Shown here: positions 40,541 through 49,519 of the stretch, piece after piece
How positions within the stretch are numbered: position 1 is the first letter of the stretch
Layout: each line of letters starts with the position of its first letter
Source: Bog-473 sp049513455
GTDB taxonomy: Bacteria; Actinomycetota; Acidimicrobiia; Acidimicrobiales; RAAP-2
NCBI GenBank assembly: GCA_049513455.1
Contig: JBEKWB010000017.1
Coordinates: 1-50,048, forward strand
Length of the DNA: 50,048 nucleotides
Direction of reading: 5' to 3'
The notes under the pieces: model-generated
Seen by the model: the letters and a program-made list of their open reading frames with translations, nothing else
Databases searched by the model: none
What the model was told of the DNA's origin: nothing
Position numbers and translations under genes: made by a program

Positions 40541-40546
40541 GGTTCG

Positions 40547-41341
40547 ATGGCCGACGCCCCGGACACTGCGACACGCACGGCGCGGGAGCTGGCGCGGCGC
40601 ACCGGGGTGGAGCGCCATGACGTCCTGGTGATCCTGGGCACCGGCCTGGCCGCGGCGGCGGAGCAGTTGGGCGCGGCGGGCCCGTCCATCCCCTTGGCCA
40701 CCCTCCCGTTCTTTCCCCGCTACACGGCGACGGGCCATCACGCCCAGGGCTGGTCCGTCCCGATCGGCGGCAAGATGGTCCTGGTCTTCGCCGGCCGCTG
40801 CCATGCCTACGAGGGCATCGCCCTGAGTGAGGTCGTCCACCCTCTCCGAACCGGGATCGCGGCCGGCTGCTCCACGGTGATCCTCACCGCCGCCGTGGGC
40901 GGGATCCGGGAGGACCTGGTCACCGGATCGGTGATGGCCGTGGCCGACCACCTCAACCTGACCGGTCGCTCCCCTTTGAGCGGGCCCGAATTCGTCGACA
41001 TGGTCGGGGCGTACGCACCCGGGCTGCGGGCGCAGGCGTTGGCCACTCCGGGCGTCCCCGCCCTGGCCACCGGTATCTACGCCCAGGTTCTCGGGCCCCA
41101 GTTCGAGACCCCGGCCGAGATCCGCATGTTGCGCACCCTCGGCGCCGACGTGGTGGGCATGTCCATGGCGTTCGAGACGATCGCGGCACGCCATGCGGGC
41201 GCGGAGGTCCTCGGGCTGGCCGTGGTGACCAACGAGGCCGCCGGGGCGTCGTCGGCCACCGCCGACATCGCGGCGGCCGGAGCCGCCGCGGTACCGGTCG
41301 TAGCCGAGATCATCCGGCACGTCGTAGTGTCGCTCCCATGA
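40547..41341 (+). CDS. Purine nucleoside phosphorylase, trimeric (PNP/MTAP) type
   Basis: This enzyme cleaves purine nucleosides with phosphate to base and ribose 1-phosphate. The 264-residue product has VLVILGTGLAAAAEQL (phosphate loop), AGRCHAYEG, a variant LTAAVGGIR in place of LTNAAGG, GIYAQVLGPQFETPAE, and MSMAFETIAARHAG with VTNEAAG. These fit the low-molecular-mass trimeric PNP family, which includes MTA phosphorylases. The asparagine-to-alanine change in the LTNAAGG region may affect substrate choice. The stop overlaps the VOC gene (ATGA). Confidence 0.9.
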   Translation: MADAPDTATRTARELARRTGVERHDVLVILGTGLAAAAEQLGAAGPSIPLATLPFFPRYTATGHHAQGWSVPIGGKMVLVFAGRCHAYEGIALSEVVHPLRTGIAAGCSTVILTAAVGGIREDLVTGSVMAVADHLNLTGRSPLSGPEFVDMVGAYAPGLRAQALATPGVPALATGIYAQVLGPQFETPAEIRMLRTLGADVVGMSMAFETIAARHAGAEVLGLAVVTNEAAGASSATADIAAAGAAAVPVVAEIIRHVVVSLP

Positions 41342-41703
41342 CCGTGACACCCATCGGAGTCGATCATGTCGCCCTCAACGTTCCCGACGTCCCGGCGGCG
41401 ATCGACTTCTACACCAACCTCCTCGGGCTGGAGATCGACCCCGAACGGCCCGACTTCGGCATCGCCGGCGCCTGGCTCAATGCCGGGGGCCAGCAGGTGC
41501 ATCTCATCGAGCTCCCGGCGCCGCCCAAGCTGGGCCAGCACTTCGCTCTGCTCTACGACGACCTCGCTGTCGTTGTGGCCGCGCTGCGGGCCCAGGGGGT
41601 GGAGGTGACGGATCCATCGCCCAGTGGACCGAACCGGCTCCAGGCCTTCGTCACCGACCCGTGGGGTAACGACATAGAGCTGCACCAGCACCCGCGCCCG
41701 TAG
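41338..41703 (+). CDS. VOC (glyoxalase/dioxygenase fold) protein
   Basis: This 121-residue single-domain vicinal-oxygen-chelate protein carries DHVALNVPDVPAAIDFYTN, QVHLIELP and FVTDPWGNDIELHQ, the paired beta-alpha-beta modules. Likely metal ligands are the histidine in DHVA, the histidine in QVHLIE and the glutamate in DIELHQ. Family members include glyoxalase I and methylmalonyl-CoA epimerase; the reaction here is not known. It overlaps the purine phosphorylase stop by four bases and is probably cotranslated with it. Confidence 0.82.
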   Translation: MTVTPIGVDHVALNVPDVPAAIDFYTNLLGLEIDPERPDFGIAGAWLNAGGQQVHLIELPAPPKLGQHFALLYDDLAVVVAALRAQGVEVTDPSPSGPNRLQAFVTDPWGNDIELHQHPRP

Positions 41704-41737
41704 AGGGGGCGAGGAGGGCACAGGCCGGCGGGAGGGC

Positions 41738-41752
41738 GGGGCCGGAGGCCCT
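41738..41752. terminator. Short GC hairpin between convergent VOC and rpmA genes
   Basis: GGGCC-GGA-GGCCC (41739-41751) forms a 5-bp stem, with one more G-T pair, in the 58-base convergent gap 41704-41761. No T-run follows on either strand, so it is a weak terminator candidate. Confidence 0.3.
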
Positions 41753-41761
41753 ACGCCGTGG

Positions 41762-42022
41762 TCAGGGTGTCGCTGTGGTGACGATGTCGACGTGCTTGCG
41801 CCCGCGGCGGGCGCCGAATTTGACGACGCCGTCAGCCGTGGCGAAGAGGGTGTCGTCCCCGCCGCGGCCCACGTTCTGGCCGGGGTAGAACTTCGTGCCG
41901 CGCTGGCGCACGATGATCGACCCGGCGGTCACCGTGGTGCCGTCGAACTCCTTGACGCCCAGGCGCTGAGCCGCCGAGTCGCGTCCGTTGCGGGTAGAAC
42001 CGCCACCTTTGGTCTTTGACAT
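41762..42022 (-). CDS. rpmA: 50S ribosomal protein L27
   Basis: L27 reaches with its N-terminus towards the peptidyl transferase centre. The 86-residue product starts MSKTKGGGSTRNGRDSAAQRLG, with no cleavable extension of the Firmicutes kind. IIVRQRGTKFYPG and GGDDTLFATADGVVKF follow. It begins 26 bases after rplU, the usual arrangement. Downstream the expected obgE is displaced by two genes on the other strand and three on this one. Confidence 0.97.
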   Translation of the reverse strand: MSKTKGGGSTRNGRDSAAQRLGVKEFDGTTVTAGSIIVRQRGTKFYPGQNVGRGGDDTLFATADGVVKFGARRGRKHVDIVTTATP

Positions 42023-42047
42023 TGTGTGCTCCCTCGCCCGTGCGCCG

Positions 42048-42362
42048 TCAGCCGGCGGCTGTGATGGCGGTGATCTCCAGCGTGGCGTAGTGCTGGCGGT
42101 GACCCCACCGGCGACGCTGGTTCGACTTGTTCTTGTAGGTCATGGCGTTGATCTTCGGGCCCTTCTCCTCGCCGACCACCTTGGCGGTGACCGACGCACC
42201 GGCCAACTGGGCCGGGGTGGCCAGCACGGTGTCGCCGTCGACGACCAGGACCGGCTGCAGGGAGACCTCCGTACCCACGGGCTCGCCGAGCAGCTCGACG
42301 CGGACGCGCTGGCCCTCGGCCACGCGCTCTTGCTTTCCACCGGACTTGATGACTGCGTACAT
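42048..42362 (-). CDS. rplU: 50S ribosomal protein L21
   Basis: L21 binds 23S rRNA on the solvent side. The 104-residue product starts MYAVIKSGGKQERVAEG and ends with KSNQRRRWGHRQHYATLEI, both family signatures. It starts at ATG 42362, twelve bases after the RNase E/G stop, so it is probably transcribed with rne as well as rpmA. The rne-rplU-rpmA order is common in actinobacteria. Confidence 0.97.
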   Translation of the reverse strand: MYAVIKSGGKQERVAEGQRVRVELLGEPVGTEVSLQPVLVVDGDTVLATPAQLAGASVTAKVVGEEKGPKINAMTYKNKSNQRRRWGHRQHYATLEITAITAAG

Positions 42363-42374
42363 GAGGGGGAAACC

Positions 42375-43997
42375 TTACCGCAGAACCGAGTCGTCCAAGG
42401 TCACGCCCCGGCCGGCGCACACGGCACACTCGGTCGAGAGGGTCTCCAAGAGGCCTTCCGATATCCGCTTGCGGGTCATTTCGACCAGGCCGAGCTCGGA
42501 AATGTCGAAGACCTGGGTGCGGGTCTTGTCCCGGGCCAGGGCGTTGCGCAGCGCGGCGGCCACCTTGTCCCGGTTCTCGCGGATCTCCATGTCGATGAAG
42601 TCGATGACGATGATGCCGCCGATGTCCCGCAGGCGGAGTTGACGGGCCACCTCTTCAGCCGCCTCCAGGTTGTTGCGGTAGACGGTCTCCTCCAGGTTGG
42701 TCTTGCCGACGTTCTTCCCCGTGTTGACGTCGATCACGGTCAGGGCCTCGGTGCGCTCGATGATCAGCGATCCGCCCGAGGGCAGCCAGACCTTGCGATC
42801 CAGCGCCTTGTGCAGCTGCTCGTGCACGTGATAGCGCTCGAAGATCGGGAGCCCCTCTTCCACCGGGTCGTAGTACTCGACCCGGTCCGACAGCTCCGGG
42901 CTGACGGCCCGGACGTAGTCACGGACCTGCTCGAAGAGGTCCCTGTCGTCAATGACGACCCCCCGGTACTCGGCATTGAGCTCTTCGCGCAGGATACGCA
43001 CCGACAGTTCGGGCTCGCGGTAGAGCAGCCCCGGGGCGTCGGACCTCTTGGCCTCGGCCTCAATGGCGTTCCACTGCTCGAGCAGCGTCTCGACGTCCCG
43101 CTGCAGCTCGTCGGCGGAGACGCCCTCGGCCGCGGTGCGCACGATCATGCCGTGTCCGGGGGGCTTGACCTCGTCGATGATGCGGCGCAGGCGGCGGCGC
43201 TCGTTGTCCCCCAGCCGCTTGGAGATCCCGAAGGCGCTGCTGTTCGGGACCAGCACGGCGAAGCGCCCCGGGAGGGAGACCTCCTGGGTCAGACGGGCCC
43301 CCTTGGCCCCGATCGGGTTCTTGGTCACCTGGCACAGGATCGTCTGCCCGGCCTTGAGGACATCCTCAATCCGGGGGTGCGACGTGGAGGATCCCCCGCC
43401 CTCGATGTCGTCCCGGTCGTAGCGGACGTCACCCATGTAGAGAACGGCGTTCTTGGGGATCCCGATGTCGACGAAGGCCGCCTCCATCCCAGGGAGCACG
43501 TTCTGGACCCGGCCCCGGTAGACGTTGCCGTCGATCTGGTTGGTGTCGTCGGCCGCCCGGGAGACGTAGTGCTCGACCAGCGATCGCCCTTCGAGCATGG
43601 CGATCTGGGTCATGCCCGGCTGCACGTGCACGCACACCAGGTAGCGCCCCACCTGCTTGCTCTTGCGATCACGCCCCGAGCGGCGGCGGCTTCTCGTCCG
43701 TTTCCCTTCGCCCCGGCCCTCGTCGTCGTCGCCGACCTCGTCCTCCGTGGCGTCGTCACTGTCCTCGAACGCACCCGGCCGGGTCACCGGCGCCACGGGC
43801 GGCGCAGGTGCCACCTTGGGCAGGGTGGCGACGACGGGTACCACCCGCGTGGCGGGCGCCGGCGGTGCCGGCCTGGTGTCCCCGATCTGTGGTCGTGCTG
43901 AGGGTCGCGGCTGTGGTGACGGTTCGGCCGGCGGGCTATCGCCGCCGGCTTCGGTTACAGGACCCTCGTGGGTCTGGCTGATCTCCGACTCGGACAT
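42375..43997 (-). CDS. rne: Ribonuclease E/G
   Basis: This endoribonuclease of the RNase E/G family is central to mRNA decay and rRNA maturation. It has 540 residues. The first 115 are a Pro-rich then acidic/Arg-rich disordered region, followed by the S1 domain (GNVYRGRVQNVLPGMEAAFVD) and the DNase I-like catalytic part. Active-site aspartates lie in VIDVNTG and VIDFIDM. The zinc-link CxxC is CAVC near the C-terminus. There is no long C-terminal scaffold. ATG 43997 lies 24 bases after the DUF2344 gene's stop. Confidence 0.95.
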   Translation of the reverse strand: MSESEISQTHEGPVTEAGGDSPPAEPSPQPRPSARPQIGDTRPAPPAPATRVVPVVATLPKVAPAPPVAPVTRPGAFEDSDDATEDEVGDDDEGRGEGKRTRSRRRSGRDRKSKQVGRYLVCVHVQPGMTQIAMLEGRSLVEHYVSRAADDTNQIDGNVYRGRVQNVLPGMEAAFVDIGIPKNAVLYMGDVRYDRDDIEGGGSSTSHPRIEDVLKAGQTILCQVTKNPIGAKGARLTQEVSLPGRFAVLVPNSSAFGISKRLGDNERRRLRRIIDEVKPPGHGMIVRTAAEGVSADELQRDVETLLEQWNAIEAEAKRSDAPGLLYREPELSVRILREELNAEYRGVVIDDRDLFEQVRDYVRAVSPELSDRVEYYDPVEEGLPIFERYHVHEQLHKALDRKVWLPSGGSLIIERTEALTVIDVNTGKNVGKTNLEETVYRNNLEAAEEVARQLRLRDIGGIIVIDFIDMEIRENRDKVAAALRNALARDKTRTQVFDISELGLVEMTRKRISEGLLETLSTECAVCAGRGVTLDDSVLR

Positions 43998-44021
43998 GAG
44001 GGAGAGCCCTCCTTGCGTCGT

Positions 44022-44777
44022 TCATGAGGCACGCCCTGCGGCGTGTACCACGACGGGGTCGGTCCCGAGCCCACTTACCGAAAGCGGCTCGAACCGTGCG
44101 CCGTCGCGCTCGATCCATTGATGCGTTCTACAAGCCCGCGCCAGCACCACATCGGTGCCGAACGCTGAAATCAGGTCACTCGGGCGCACGCCACGCGGGT
44201 GCGTGGCCAGTTCGGCCCGAAGGCGACCAATCGGGTGTTCCTCCCGCTCAGACCCATGGTCATGGGTCACGGCTAGCTTCAAAATGGCCGGGCGGATGTC
44301 GTCCTCGGTCTGACGACCCTTCCGCTCCCGGTGGACGGTGAGACTTGAAGCAGCGAGCACCCGCTCAACCTGCTCCTGCAATTCCCGACCACCCACTCCG
44401 TGCACCTCCAACTCCCAGTCGCACGATGCTACCTCCTGCTGCAAGGACCCCTCGGCCATGGCGACGGCGCAGGCGGCCTGCACCACCACCCCGTCGGGCA
44501 GCAACGGGGTGAGGAGTCCGGGCAGCTCGTCGTAGGGGAGCTCACCCGGCCGGGTCTCCTCGAGGCGCGCATCGAGGTACTCGCCCAGTGACTCGCAGCC
44601 GGTCGGCAGCGCCAGCCCGAAGCTCAAGAGGGGGTGGGGCGAGAACCCCTGCGACAGGCCCACCGGGAGGCGGCTCCTTCGCAGTGCCCGTTCCCACATC
44701 CGGGCCACGTCCCGATGGCTGGTGAAGCGGACCTTCCCCGTCTTGGAGAACCGGAAGCGGACCCGGCGCGGCTCCAT
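44022..44777 (-). CDS. TIGR03936/DUF2344 family protein
   Basis: This 251-residue protein opens RVRFRFSKTGKVRFTSHRDVARMWERALRR, characteristic of DUF2344. In many bacteria it is encoded next to, or fused with, the TIGR03960 radical-SAM protein. The conserved LSQGFSPHPLLSFGLALPTG is present. The function is unknown; linkage with RNase E/G and ribosomal proteins suggests an RNA or ribosome role. ATG 44777 starts three bases after the radical-SAM stop codon, so the two are coupled. Confidence 0.88.
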   Translation of the reverse strand: MEPRRVRFRFSKTGKVRFTSHRDVARMWERALRRSRLPVGLSQGFSPHPLLSFGLALPTGCESLGEYLDARLEETRPGELPYDELPGLLTPLLPDGVVVQAACAVAMAEGSLQQEVASCDWELEVHGVGGRELQEQVERVLAASSLTVHRERKGRQTEDDIRPAILKLAVTHDHGSEREEHPIGRLRAELATHPRGVRPSDLISAFGTDVVLARACRTHQWIERDGARFEPLSVSGLGTDPVVVHAAGRAS

Positions 44778-44780
44778 CGC

Positions 44781-46754
44781 TCAGCCGGTCCCTGCGGCGG
44801 CACCCGCGCTCGAGCGCACACCACTGAGCAGGCGCACCGGGATCCGCCCACCAGAGGCCAGGTCCTGGCCCGTCCCCTGGCTCCCCCCAGCCGGCGGGAT
44901 CGGCGAGGCCACCACGTGCTCGAGCCCGAATCCCGTGCAGGCCCCGCAGTCGTAGCACGGCGTCCAGCGGCAGTCCTCGACCACCGCCTCGGCCAGGGCG
45001 TCCTGCCAGTCGGTCCACAGAAAGTCGCGGTGCAGACCGGCCGAGATGTGATCCCACGGCAGCGGCTCGTGCTGGTCCCGGTCGCGGTAGGCCACCTCGG
45101 CCAGGCTCAGCCCCTCGGCCGCCAACGCCTCCTCCCACAGCCCGAGATCGAACCGTTCGGACCACTCCTGGAAGGTGCCCCCGGCCCGCCACACCCGCTC
45201 GATGACCGCCCCCATGCGGCGGTCTCCCCGGCTGGCCACCCCTTCGGCCGCCGAGGCGGCCGGCTCGTGCCAGCGGATGGTGAGCCCCCGGGTCGTCCGC
45301 GCCTGCTCTCGCAGCAGGTTGACCTTGCGCTGGAGCTCTTCGACCGGGTCCTGCCCGAACCACTGGAAGGGCGTGTGCGGCTTGGGCACGAACCCGCCCA
45401 CCGAGGCCACCACCGTCACCGACTTGGAGTGCCGCCGCCCGATCTCGACGCAGTGCTTCCCGAGCTCGGCGATGCCGATGACGTCCTCATCGCGCTCTGT
45501 GGGTAGCCCGATCAGGAAGTACAGCTTGACCCTCCGCCAACCCTGGCTGAAGGCGGCGTCCACGGCGCTGTAGAGATCCTCCTCGGTGATGAGCTTGTTG
45601 ATCACCTGGCGCATCCGCCAGGTCCCGCCCTCGGGGGCAAAGGTGAGACCGGTCCGGCGCACCTTCTGAATCTGCGCCGCCGTGCCCACGGTGAAGGCGT
45701 CCACCCGCAGCGACGGGAGGCTGACCGAGACCCGCCCCTCGTGGACGGGGTCGTCGATGATGTCGCGCACGGTGCCCTCTATCCCCGAGAAGTCCGCCGT
45801 CGAGAGCGAGGTGAGGGTGACCTCGTCGTGGCCACTCCAGGCCAACCCCTTGCTCACCATCTCCTTGACCTGCTCGGCCGGCCGTTCGCGGACCGGGCGG
45901 GTGATCATTCCCGCCTGGCAGAAGCGGCAGCCCCGGGTGCAGCCCCGGAAGACCTCGACGTTCAGGCGGTCGTGCACGACCTCGGTCAGCGGCACCAACG
46001 GTCGCGCCGGGTAGGGCCAGTCGGCCAGATCGGCCACCGTCCGCTTTGCCACTTCGGTCGGCACGCCGGGCCTGTTCGGGAGGGTGGAGACCAGGCGCCC
46101 GTCGCGGTAGGTCGAGGTGTAGAGGGCGGGAACGTAGACCCCTTCGATCCCGGCCAGGGCCAGGCGGAGCTCCTCCCGGTCGCGATCGCCCGCCGGACGG
46201 GCCAGCCAGGCCGCGGCGGCCCCGTTGATCTCCCCTACGATCTCCTCCCCGTCGCCCAGGGCGAAGGCGTCGACGAAATCCGCCAGGGGCTCGGGGTTGA
46301 ACGCGCAGTGGCCGCCGGCGATCACCCAGGGGTCATCGGGCCCCCGGTCGGCGCTGTGGAGCGGTACCGCGGCCAGGTCGAGCAGGTTGAGCAGGTTGGT
46401 GTACACCAGCTCGGCGGAGAGATTGAAGGCGAGGACGTCGAAGTCCCGGGCCGCCACGTGCTGCTCCACGCTGAAGAGGGGCACCCCGGCATCCCGCATC
46501 GCCGCCTCCATGTCCACCCAGGGGGCGTACGCCCGCTCGGCGACGGCGTCGGGCCGCTCGTTGAGGATCTCGTAGAGGATCTGCAACCCCTGATTGGGCA
46601 GCCCGATCTCGTACGTGTCGGGGTAGATCAGCATCCAGGCGACCTTGCCCGGGCCGTGCTCGGGGTACTGGGCCCCCTGCTCACCGCCGATGTAGCGGGC
46701 CGGCTTGGCGACGCCGAGGAGCAGCCGTTCTACCTGGGGCCAGAGAGTCTGCAT
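44781..46754 (-). CDS. TIGR03960-family B12-binding-like radical SAM protein
   Basis: This 657-residue radical-SAM enzyme has an N-terminal Rossmann-like cobalamin-binding-type domain (MLIYPDTYEIGLPNQGLQILY). The [4Fe-4S] motif CTRGCRFC has Cys272, Cys276 and Cys279, and a C-terminal CYDCGAC cluster could hold a second iron-sulfur site or zinc. The reaction is unknown. The protein is regularly paired with DUF2344 and placed near rne-rplU-rpmA, as here. The last 40 residues are low complexity. It starts at ATG 46754, 24 bases after the PBP2 stop. Confidence 0.9.
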   Translation of the reverse strand: MQTLWPQVERLLLGVAKPARYIGGEQGAQYPEHGPGKVAWMLIYPDTYEIGLPNQGLQILYEILNERPDAVAERAYAPWVDMEAAMRDAGVPLFSVEQHVAARDFDVLAFNLSAELVYTNLLNLLDLAAVPLHSADRGPDDPWVIAGGHCAFNPEPLADFVDAFALGDGEEIVGEINGAAAAWLARPAGDRDREELRLALAGIEGVYVPALYTSTYRDGRLVSTLPNRPGVPTEVAKRTVADLADWPYPARPLVPLTEVVHDRLNVEVFRGCTRGCRFCQAGMITRPVRERPAEQVKEMVSKGLAWSGHDEVTLTSLSTADFSGIEGTVRDIIDDPVHEGRVSVSLPSLRVDAFTVGTAAQIQKVRRTGLTFAPEGGTWRMRQVINKLITEEDLYSAVDAAFSQGWRRVKLYFLIGLPTERDEDVIGIAELGKHCVEIGRRHSKSVTVVASVGGFVPKPHTPFQWFGQDPVEELQRKVNLLREQARTTRGLTIRWHEPAASAAEGVASRGDRRMGAVIERVWRAGGTFQEWSERFDLGLWEEALAAEGLSLAEVAYRDRDQHEPLPWDHISAGLHRDFLWTDWQDALAEAVVEDCRWTPCYDCGACTGFGLEHVVASPIPPAGGSQGTGQDLASGGRIPVRLLSGVRSSAGAAAGTG

Positions 46755-46778
46755 CGTGCCCTAACCCTACGGGACCGC

Positions 46779-48983
46779 TTACCCGCCCGGCGGCGTGGTC
46801 GCGGTCGGCGTGGTCGTGGTCGGCGCACCCGGGACCGTGGTGGTGGTCGTGGGCGTGCCGAGCGGCGGGTTGCTCGCCGGCAGGGCCGCCGTCGGCGGGT
46901 TGGAGGGCGTGGGCGTCTTCGCAGCACCGACGACCGGGTTGGTCACGAGGTAGTCCAAGATGTTGCGCACCAACGGCGCGGCGGCCTCGGCCCCGTACCC
47001 ACCCTGGTCGATCACGGCCAGCACCACGTACTGCGGGTTGGGGTTGGGCCCGAACGCCACGAACCAGCTGTTGGGCTCGGCGTCGCCGGGGTTCGTCGCC
47101 GTGCCGGTCTTCCCGGCGAGGTCCCAGTTCGCCGGGAATCCTGTGAAGTCGGCGTAGGCGGTTCCCTTGGGGTTGGAGATGACCTCCTCGAGTCCCTGGA
47201 GAATAGGGTCCCGGACCGCCGCCGGGAGGCTCACGTGCCCGGTGACCTCCGGGGCGATCGTCCGCACCACCTTGCCCGTGGTGGGGTTCACGATTTCCGA
47301 GGCGACCTCGGGCGCGTACCGCGTCCCCCCGTTGGCGAAGGTGGCATACGCAACGGCCTGCTCGATCGGTGTGAGCGCGGTCGCCCCCTGGCCGAACGCC
47401 ATCTCGATGTTGTCGCCGGTGTACCAGCTCGTGTTGGGAAACGCCGTCGCATCCTCTGCGTGCAGCTTCTGGCGTTCCGGCTGGCTGTCGACGCGCCCCG
47501 TCACCTCGTCGGGCAGGTCGATCCCGGTGCTCTGCCCCTCCCCGTATTCGGCCGCCACGTTCTGAATGGCGTCGTTGCCGTAGGTACCCCGGCCGTTCCA
47601 GAAGAGCTCGCCGAGGTTGTAGAAGTACGAGTCGCTCGAGATGGCGAGGGCGAGCGGGAGGTTCACTTCGCCCCCGGCGTCGCCGAGGTCGTCGCTGAAC
47701 GTGCATCCGGCCGCGGCGCCGTTGCACGGCTTGACGGTGAACTGCCCCGTGTCGTCGTAGTACTGCGCCGGGCTGTACACCCCGTCCTGCAGGTCCGCCG
47801 TGGCGGTGATCAGCTTGAAGGTCGAGCCGGGGGTGTACTCCCCTTGGATGGCGTTGTTGTTCTCCGCCCCGCTGGCGGCCAGCGCGGCGAAGTCGGCGCT
47901 GGAGATTCCCCCCACCCACTCGTTGAGGTCGTAGGTCGGAGAGGAGGCCATGGCCAACACCTGGCCGTTGTTCGGGTTGAGCACGATGGCGGCGCCGTTG
48001 ATGGCCGGCGGCAACTTGTTGTGATCGTCGACGTCGGGGGTCTTGCGGTCCAGGAGGATCTGCGCCTGCAGGTCGTTCTGCACGGCCTGTTGGAGCCCGG
48101 TGTCGATGTTGAGGACCACGGTGTCGCCGATCTGCGGCGCCTGGCGCGACAGCGTCCCCACCACGGTGCCGGCGGCGTTCACCGAAAGGGCCTGGCTCCC
48201 GTTGACCCCCCGCAGGTAGGCCTCGTACTGCTCTTCAATGCCGGACTGCCCGACCAGGCTGCCCTGGGTGTACCCGGCCTTGGCACCGGCGGTCAGCTCC
48301 TGGGGCGTGATGTCGCCCAGATACCCGAGCACGTGGGTCGCCGTCGTCCCCCCCTGCGGGTAGGTGCGCTGGGTGACGGTCTGGACGCTGACGCCGGGAT
48401 AGCCCGCCTGGTGCGCCTGCAAGAACTGCACCGTGCCCGCCGACACATTGGTGGCGACCGGCACCGGCTCATAAGGGCTGTAGCGGTCGTTCTTGACCGA
48501 CTGCTCGACCTGCGCCGGGGTCTGGCCGATCAACGCGGCGACCTTGCCGATGATCGAAGGGTCGTCGACGGCCGTCACGCGCGAGAGCAGGAGCTCTTGC
48601 TCGGGGACATTGGTGACCAGGACGGTGTCATTGCGGTCCACGATCTCGCCCCGGGGTGCGGCCACGGTGACCACGCGGACCTGATTGCGGGTCACCGCCG
48701 CCGCGTACGACTTCCCGTCGATGATCTGCAGCGACCACAACCGGAGGACCAACACGAGGAACAGCACCGCGACGGCGATGCCGACGACGCGCAGACGGAG
48801 GTTGGGACGGGACGGTTCGTCCTCGGGCGACCGGACCAACGCGGCGACATTGACGCTCTTGCGGGGCCGCATACGCGGTTGGCGCGCACTCCCCTCGTCC
48901 CACGGCGACCGGCGCGGTTGGCGCGTCGAAGGCCTGGGATGGACGCGGTCTCCCCGTAAGGGGTGCCGCAGGGTCCGCTTCAC
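46779..48983 (-). CDS. mrdA: Penicillin-binding protein 2 (elongasome transpeptidase)
   Basis: PBP2 crosslinks peptidoglycan during lateral growth. GTG 48983 overlaps the mreD stop (GTGA) and gives 734 residues; an ATG at 48872 is an alternative. A basic N-terminus, one membrane helix (LRVVGIAVAVLFLVLVLRLW), the PBP dimer domain and the transpeptidase domain follow. The nucleophile serine of GSTFK is encoded at 47823-47825, then the SSDSY motif and KTGTA. The C-terminal 70 residues are Pro/Thr-rich. It lies in the mreC-mreD-mrdA order. The expected rodA is not next to it. Confidence 0.95.
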   Translation of the reverse strand: MKRTLRHPLRGDRVHPRPSTRQPRRSPWDEGSARQPRMRPRKSVNVAALVRSPEDEPSRPNLRLRVVGIAVAVLFLVLVLRLWSLQIIDGKSYAAAVTRNQVRVVTVAAPRGEIVDRNDTVLVTNVPEQELLLSRVTAVDDPSIIGKVAALIGQTPAQVEQSVKNDRYSPYEPVPVATNVSAGTVQFLQAHQAGYPGVSVQTVTQRTYPQGGTTATHVLGYLGDITPQELTAGAKAGYTQGSLVGQSGIEEQYEAYLRGVNGSQALSVNAAGTVVGTLSRQAPQIGDTVVLNIDTGLQQAVQNDLQAQILLDRKTPDVDDHNKLPPAINGAAIVLNPNNGQVLAMASSPTYDLNEWVGGISSADFAALAASGAENNNAIQGEYTPGSTFKLITATADLQDGVYSPAQYYDDTGQFTVKPCNGAAAGCTFSDDLGDAGGEVNLPLALAISSDSYFYNLGELFWNGRGTYGNDAIQNVAAEYGEGQSTGIDLPDEVTGRVDSQPERQKLHAEDATAFPNTSWYTGDNIEMAFGQGATALTPIEQAVAYATFANGGTRYAPEVASEIVNPTTGKVVRTIAPEVTGHVSLPAAVRDPILQGLEEVISNPKGTAYADFTGFPANWDLAGKTGTATNPGDAEPNSWFVAFGPNPNPQYVVLAVIDQGGYGAEAAAPLVRNILDYLVTNPVVGAAKTPTPSNPPTAALPASNPPLGTPTTTTTVPGAPTTTTPTATTPPGG

Positions 48984-49519
48984 CAGCGGCCGCTCTCGGT
49001 CGAGCCGGCCGACACCAACGAGCGGCGATTCCCTTCTGTGCTCAGGGCCCAGCGCATGAGGCGGTTGACGGGAAGTACCAGCAGCGCGCTCGAGACGGCA
49101 ACGACGAGAAAGAGTGAGAAGAAGTCGACCTGCACCATCTGTTGCTGGCCGAAGATGGCGCCGAGAACGGCGAACAACATGTCGGCGGCCACGCTGCCGA
49201 CGACCGCCGCCACCGGTCGGAGCCACACGGCCCGGCGATCGACCGCCGCCGTCGCCACGCCCATGGAGAAACCCAGCAGGCAGCCCACCAGCGCGCTGAG
49301 GCCGAACGGGGTCGGCAGGACCAGATCGAACGCCAGGCCCGACCAGAAGCCGACAATCGCACCGGTCTCGGGACCCGCCAAGAGCGCCGCCGTGATCGGG
49401 AGGAGCCACACGATGTCGGGGTGTATGCCCTCGAAGCGGATCGACAGGATCACGGTCGATTGGACCAGGAGTAGCAAGAGGGCCACCAGGGCCACCCGCA
49501 GCGTGGCGCGCGCACTCAC
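48980..49519 (-). CDS. mreD: Rod shape-determining protein MreD
   Basis: MreD is a small integral membrane protein of the elongasome. GTG 49519 overlaps the mreC stop (GTGA) and gives 179 residues with five or six hydrophobic segments, such as LRVALVALLLLLVQSTV, IVWLLPITAALLAG and LFLVVAVSSALLVLPVN. The GIHPDIVWLL and FDLVLPTPFG stretches match the family. The C-terminal 20 residues are polar. Identification rests on hydropathy, motifs and the mreC-mreD-mrdA context. Confidence 0.9.
   Translation of the reverse strand: MSARATLRVALVALLLLLVQSTVILSIRFEGIHPDIVWLLPITAALLAGPETGAIVGFWSGLAFDLVLPTPFGLSALVGCLLGFSMGVATAAVDRRAVWLRPVAAVVGSVAADMLFAVLGAIFGQQQMVQVDFFSLFLVVAVSSALLVLPVNRLMRWALSTEGNRRSLVSAGSTESGRW

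Noticed and set aside
36588..41703. Recent mobile island
   Set aside because: No mobility genes, tRNA, flanking repeats or clear composition change could be seen; it is kept only as an accessory insert in the synteny sense.
45741..48959. Plus-strand open frame of about 1070 codons
   Set aside because: It lies antisense to the radical-SAM gene and mrdA, both with clear family motifs. Its translation is Gly/Arg/Val/His-rich as expected from the complementary frame of high-GC codons.
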